Shown here: in pieces, positions 5,763-7,548 of the stretch | Numbering within the stretch: the stretch's first letter is position 1 | Layout: each line of letters opens with the position of its first letter | Origin: Verrucomicrobiota bacterium | GTDB lineage: Bacteria; Verrucomicrobiota; Verrucomicrobiia; Chthoniobacterales; UBA10450 | Assembly (NCBI GenBank): GCA_003219925.1 | Contig: QHQU01000143.1 | Span: forward strand, 1 to 7,548 | Direction of reading: 5' to 3' | Length of the DNA: 7,548 nucleotides | Notes under the pieces: generated by a model | Told to the model about the DNA's origin: nothing | Databases searched by the model: none | Seen by the model: only the letters and a program-made list of their open reading frames with translations | Made by a program: the position numbers and the translations under genes

Positions 5763-7548
5763 ATGGAGAATAATCGAGAGTTGCCGTGGACGGGAGAGCG
5801 GTTTGTCCCAAGTTGTACCGGTCAGCTGCTCTATGAGCATCTTCATCGCTACGCCGTTGCGGCGGCCCTAGCCGATGGTAAACGTGTCCTGGACATCGCT
5901 TGCGGCGAAGGCTACGGCGCCAATCTTCTCGCCGCGACGGCCGCACAGGTGATAGGCGTTGATATCGCGTCTGAGGTCATCGCGCACGCACGCCAGGCGT
6001 ATCGAAAAGAGAACCTGATCTTTCGTGAAGGGTCATGCCTGAACATTCCTGTAGAAGATCACAGCATCGACCTTGTCGTTAGCTTCGAGACGATCGAGCA
6101 CATTGATGAGCCGCTCGCTTTTCTCCAGGAGATCAAGCGTGTCCTGGCAGTGGACGGCGCCTTGATTATGTCCAGCCCGGACAAGGCCGAATACACTGAT
6201 CGCACCGGCGCGACAAATCCCTTCCACAAACAGGAACTATACCACGAGGAGTTTCTTCTTCTGTTGAAGCAGCACTTCAAACGTTGCCGCATTGGCAAGC
6301 AAAAACTGGTTGCCGGCTCCTGGATCGCCGCCGACGACCTCGCCGCTGAGGATACCTTCGGCACCTTCAGCGGCGACATTCATTCCATTGCCTTTCGCCC
6401 TGGAGTCTACCGTGGTGTTTACTCGCTCGCCCTTTGTTCCGACGCGCGCCTGCCCGCCTGGAAGCTGGGTGTCTATGCGAACAGCCGGGAGAGCGAGAGG
6501 ATTTGGAACCTCGTCGAGCGATTTGGCAGCCCGGAGAACATCCAGAATACGGTCGCATCGCTTGAGCAGCGAGCGGCGCGTCAAGCTGAGGTGCTCGCGC
6601 AACTGCGATCCCATCTCGGAGAACTTAAAAGTCAGTTGAACAGCAGTCGGATAGGTCTCACCCGTACACAAGCCCGCGTGGATGAGCTGACGGGCGATCT
6701 GCGCCGGCAACTACTCGCGACTAAAAAGCTGACCTGGTTGCTAAGCGAAACAGAGAAGTCGGCTGCGCGGCTGCGCGCTTCACGCCGATGGAAAATAGCT
6801 AATCCGTTTGCCGCGCTCAAGGCGTTCTTAAGCGGTCGCGAAGTCGAAGGCTATGGGCATTTGGAAAAGATTGTTTCCGATTATTTGCAATGGCGCCCGC
6901 ATCACCCAGAAGTCTACAAAATCGATGAACAGATCGGGGGACTCGAGCACCGCTCGCTCGCGTCTCCGCCACGACTCGCGGGCCCAAATGGAAGTACTGC
7001 GGCGCCAATCACTCCGCCCGCTCCCACCAAGCCTATCGAGTTCCCCGTCCGCGACTCAGTGGATGTTTCGGTAATCATCCCTGTTTTTAATCAACTTCAA
7101 TTCACACAATCATCCCTCGCCTCCATTCAAGATAATCAGGCAGACCAAAGTCTGGAAGTCATCGTGGTAGACGACTCTTCCACCGACGGCACCGAAGAAA
7201 CTCTCCGCCGAATTCCGGGTCTGGTTTACCTCCGCAACGAAGAGAATGTGGGGTTTGTTGCCTCTTGCAATCGGGGCGCTGCCAAAGCACGGGGTAACTA
7301 TCTTGTGTTCTTAAACAATGACACCGTTGTAACGGCAGGATGGCTATCGGCATTACGCGAGACTTTCCAGTTCGAGCCGCACGCCGGCCTTGTCGGTTCC
7401 AAATTAATCTACCCCGATGGCCGTTTACAAGAAGCCGGCGGGATTATCTGGCGGGATGGTTCGGGTTGGAATCGCGGGAAATTCGATGATCCTCGCAAAC
7501 CAGAATACAATTTCTTGCGTGAGGTAGATTATTGTTCCGCCGCCTGCC
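5763..7548 (+). CDS. methyltransferase / coiled-coil / GT2 glycosyltransferase fusion, 3' end outside window
   Basis: The reading frame is open for 595 codons from ATG 5763 to the window end with no stop. An in-frame TGA at 5757-5759 closes it upstream, and GAGGA directly touches the ATG. Residues about 8-215 form a class I SAM-dependent methyltransferase: TGERFVP and a YEHLHRYA helix, motif I VLDIACGEGYG (42-52), acidic loop VIGVD with Asp67, and IDLVVSFETIEHI (102-114) with the following ORVL-type helix LQEIKRVL. Residues about 257-340 are Glu/Gln/Arg/Leu-rich and read as a coiled coil, ending in SRRWKIANPF (340-349), a linker motif seen in many multidomain surface-sugar transferases. After a Pro/Ala-rich linker (about 400-430), a GT2 (GT-A fold) domain begins: VSVIIPVFNQ (435-444), IVVDDSSTDGT (467-477), NVGFVASCNRGAAKARG (495-511) and the DxD-like FLNND (516-520). 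It ends within DYCSAAC. The likely job is building and methyl-capping a cell-surface polysaccharide on the cytoplasmic side of the membrane; the exact sugar and acceptor cannot be read. More glycosyltransferase domains may follow downstream. Confidence 0.88.
   Translation, partial: MENNRELPWTGERFVPSCTGQLLYEHLHRYAVAAALADGKRVLDIACGEGYGANLLAATAAQVIGVDIASEVIAHARQAYRKENLIFREGSCLNIPVEDHSIDLVVSFETIEHIDEPLAFLQEIKRVLAVDGALIMSSPDKAEYTDRTGATNPFHKQELYHEEFLLLLKQHFKRCRIGKQKLVAGSWIAADDLAAEDTFGTFSGDIHSIAFRPGVYRGVYSLALCSDARLPAWKLGVYANSRESERIWNLVERFGSPENIQNTVASLEQRAARQAEVLAQLRSHLGELKSQLNSSRIGLTRTQARVDELTGDLRRQLLATKKLTWLLSETEKSAARLRASRRWKIANPFAALKAFLSGREVEGYGHLEKIVSDYLQWRPHHPEVYKIDEQIGGLEHRSLASPPRLAGPNGSTAAPITPPAPTKPIEFPVRDSVDVSVIIPVFNQLQFTQSSLASIQDNQADQSLEVIVVDDSSTDGTEETLRRIPGLVYLRNEENVGFVASCNRGAAKARGNYLVFLNNDTVVTAGWLSALRETFQFEPHAGLVGSKLIYPDGRLQEAGGIIWRDGSGWNRGKFDDPRKPEYNFLREVDYCSAAC

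Noticed and set aside
5106..5846. 246-codon minus-strand reading frame opposite ridA
   Set aside because: ridA on the plus strand is unmistakable with conserved active-site residues; the antisense product has no recognisable motif and extends into intergenic DNA and the start of the next gene.

Overview
The window looks like a chromosomal segment of a Gram-negative bacterium, most likely a Verrucomicrobiota member (Spartobacteria/Chthoniobacterales type). This placement is inferred from protein character: a SecA of about 1000 residues with an enlarged insertion after the DEAD-type motor motifs and a C-terminal SEC-C zinc motif, a periplasmic TonB_C-type protein, a CC-containing MnmA N-terminus, and REP-like hairpins in an intergenic gap. 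No rRNA or other phylogenetic marker RNA is present, so the assignment is moderate.

Layout. Positions 1-5067 hold four genes, all on the minus strand. In transcription order they are secA (preprotein translocase ATPase), a small exported protein with two TonB_C-like repeats, mpg (3-methyladenine DNA glycosylase), a 283-bp gap, and the N-terminal third of mnmA (tRNA 2-thiouridylase), which runs off the left edge. secA, the TonB-like gene and mpg are separated by only 46 and 32 bp and probably form one transcription unit. The mpg-mnmA gap holds the most unusual DNA of the window. It is a 147-bp nested inverted-repeat cluster (492-638) made of four small hairpins in A-B-B'-A' order, followed by a separate 13-bp-stem inverted repeat that spans the mpg stop codon.

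To the right of a short divergent intergenic region (5068-5234) the genes are on the plus strand. ridA (enamine/imine deaminase) comes first. Next is a very large open reading frame that starts at 5763 and is still open at the window end. It encodes a class I methyltransferase domain, a coiled coil ending in an SRRWKIANPF linker, and a GT2 glycosyltransferase domain. This architecture is typical of cell-surface polysaccharide loci, so the right edge probably enters such a locus.

How the genes work together: the left block is housekeeping (protein export, DNA base-excision repair, tRNA thiolation) and ridA is metabolite-damage control. I see no functional link between them beyond possible co-transcription. 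I found no CRISPR array, tRNA, rRNA, transposase or phage gene, and no clearly new multigene system. The REP-like cluster and the methyltransferase-glycosyltransferase fusion are the items most worth a second look.
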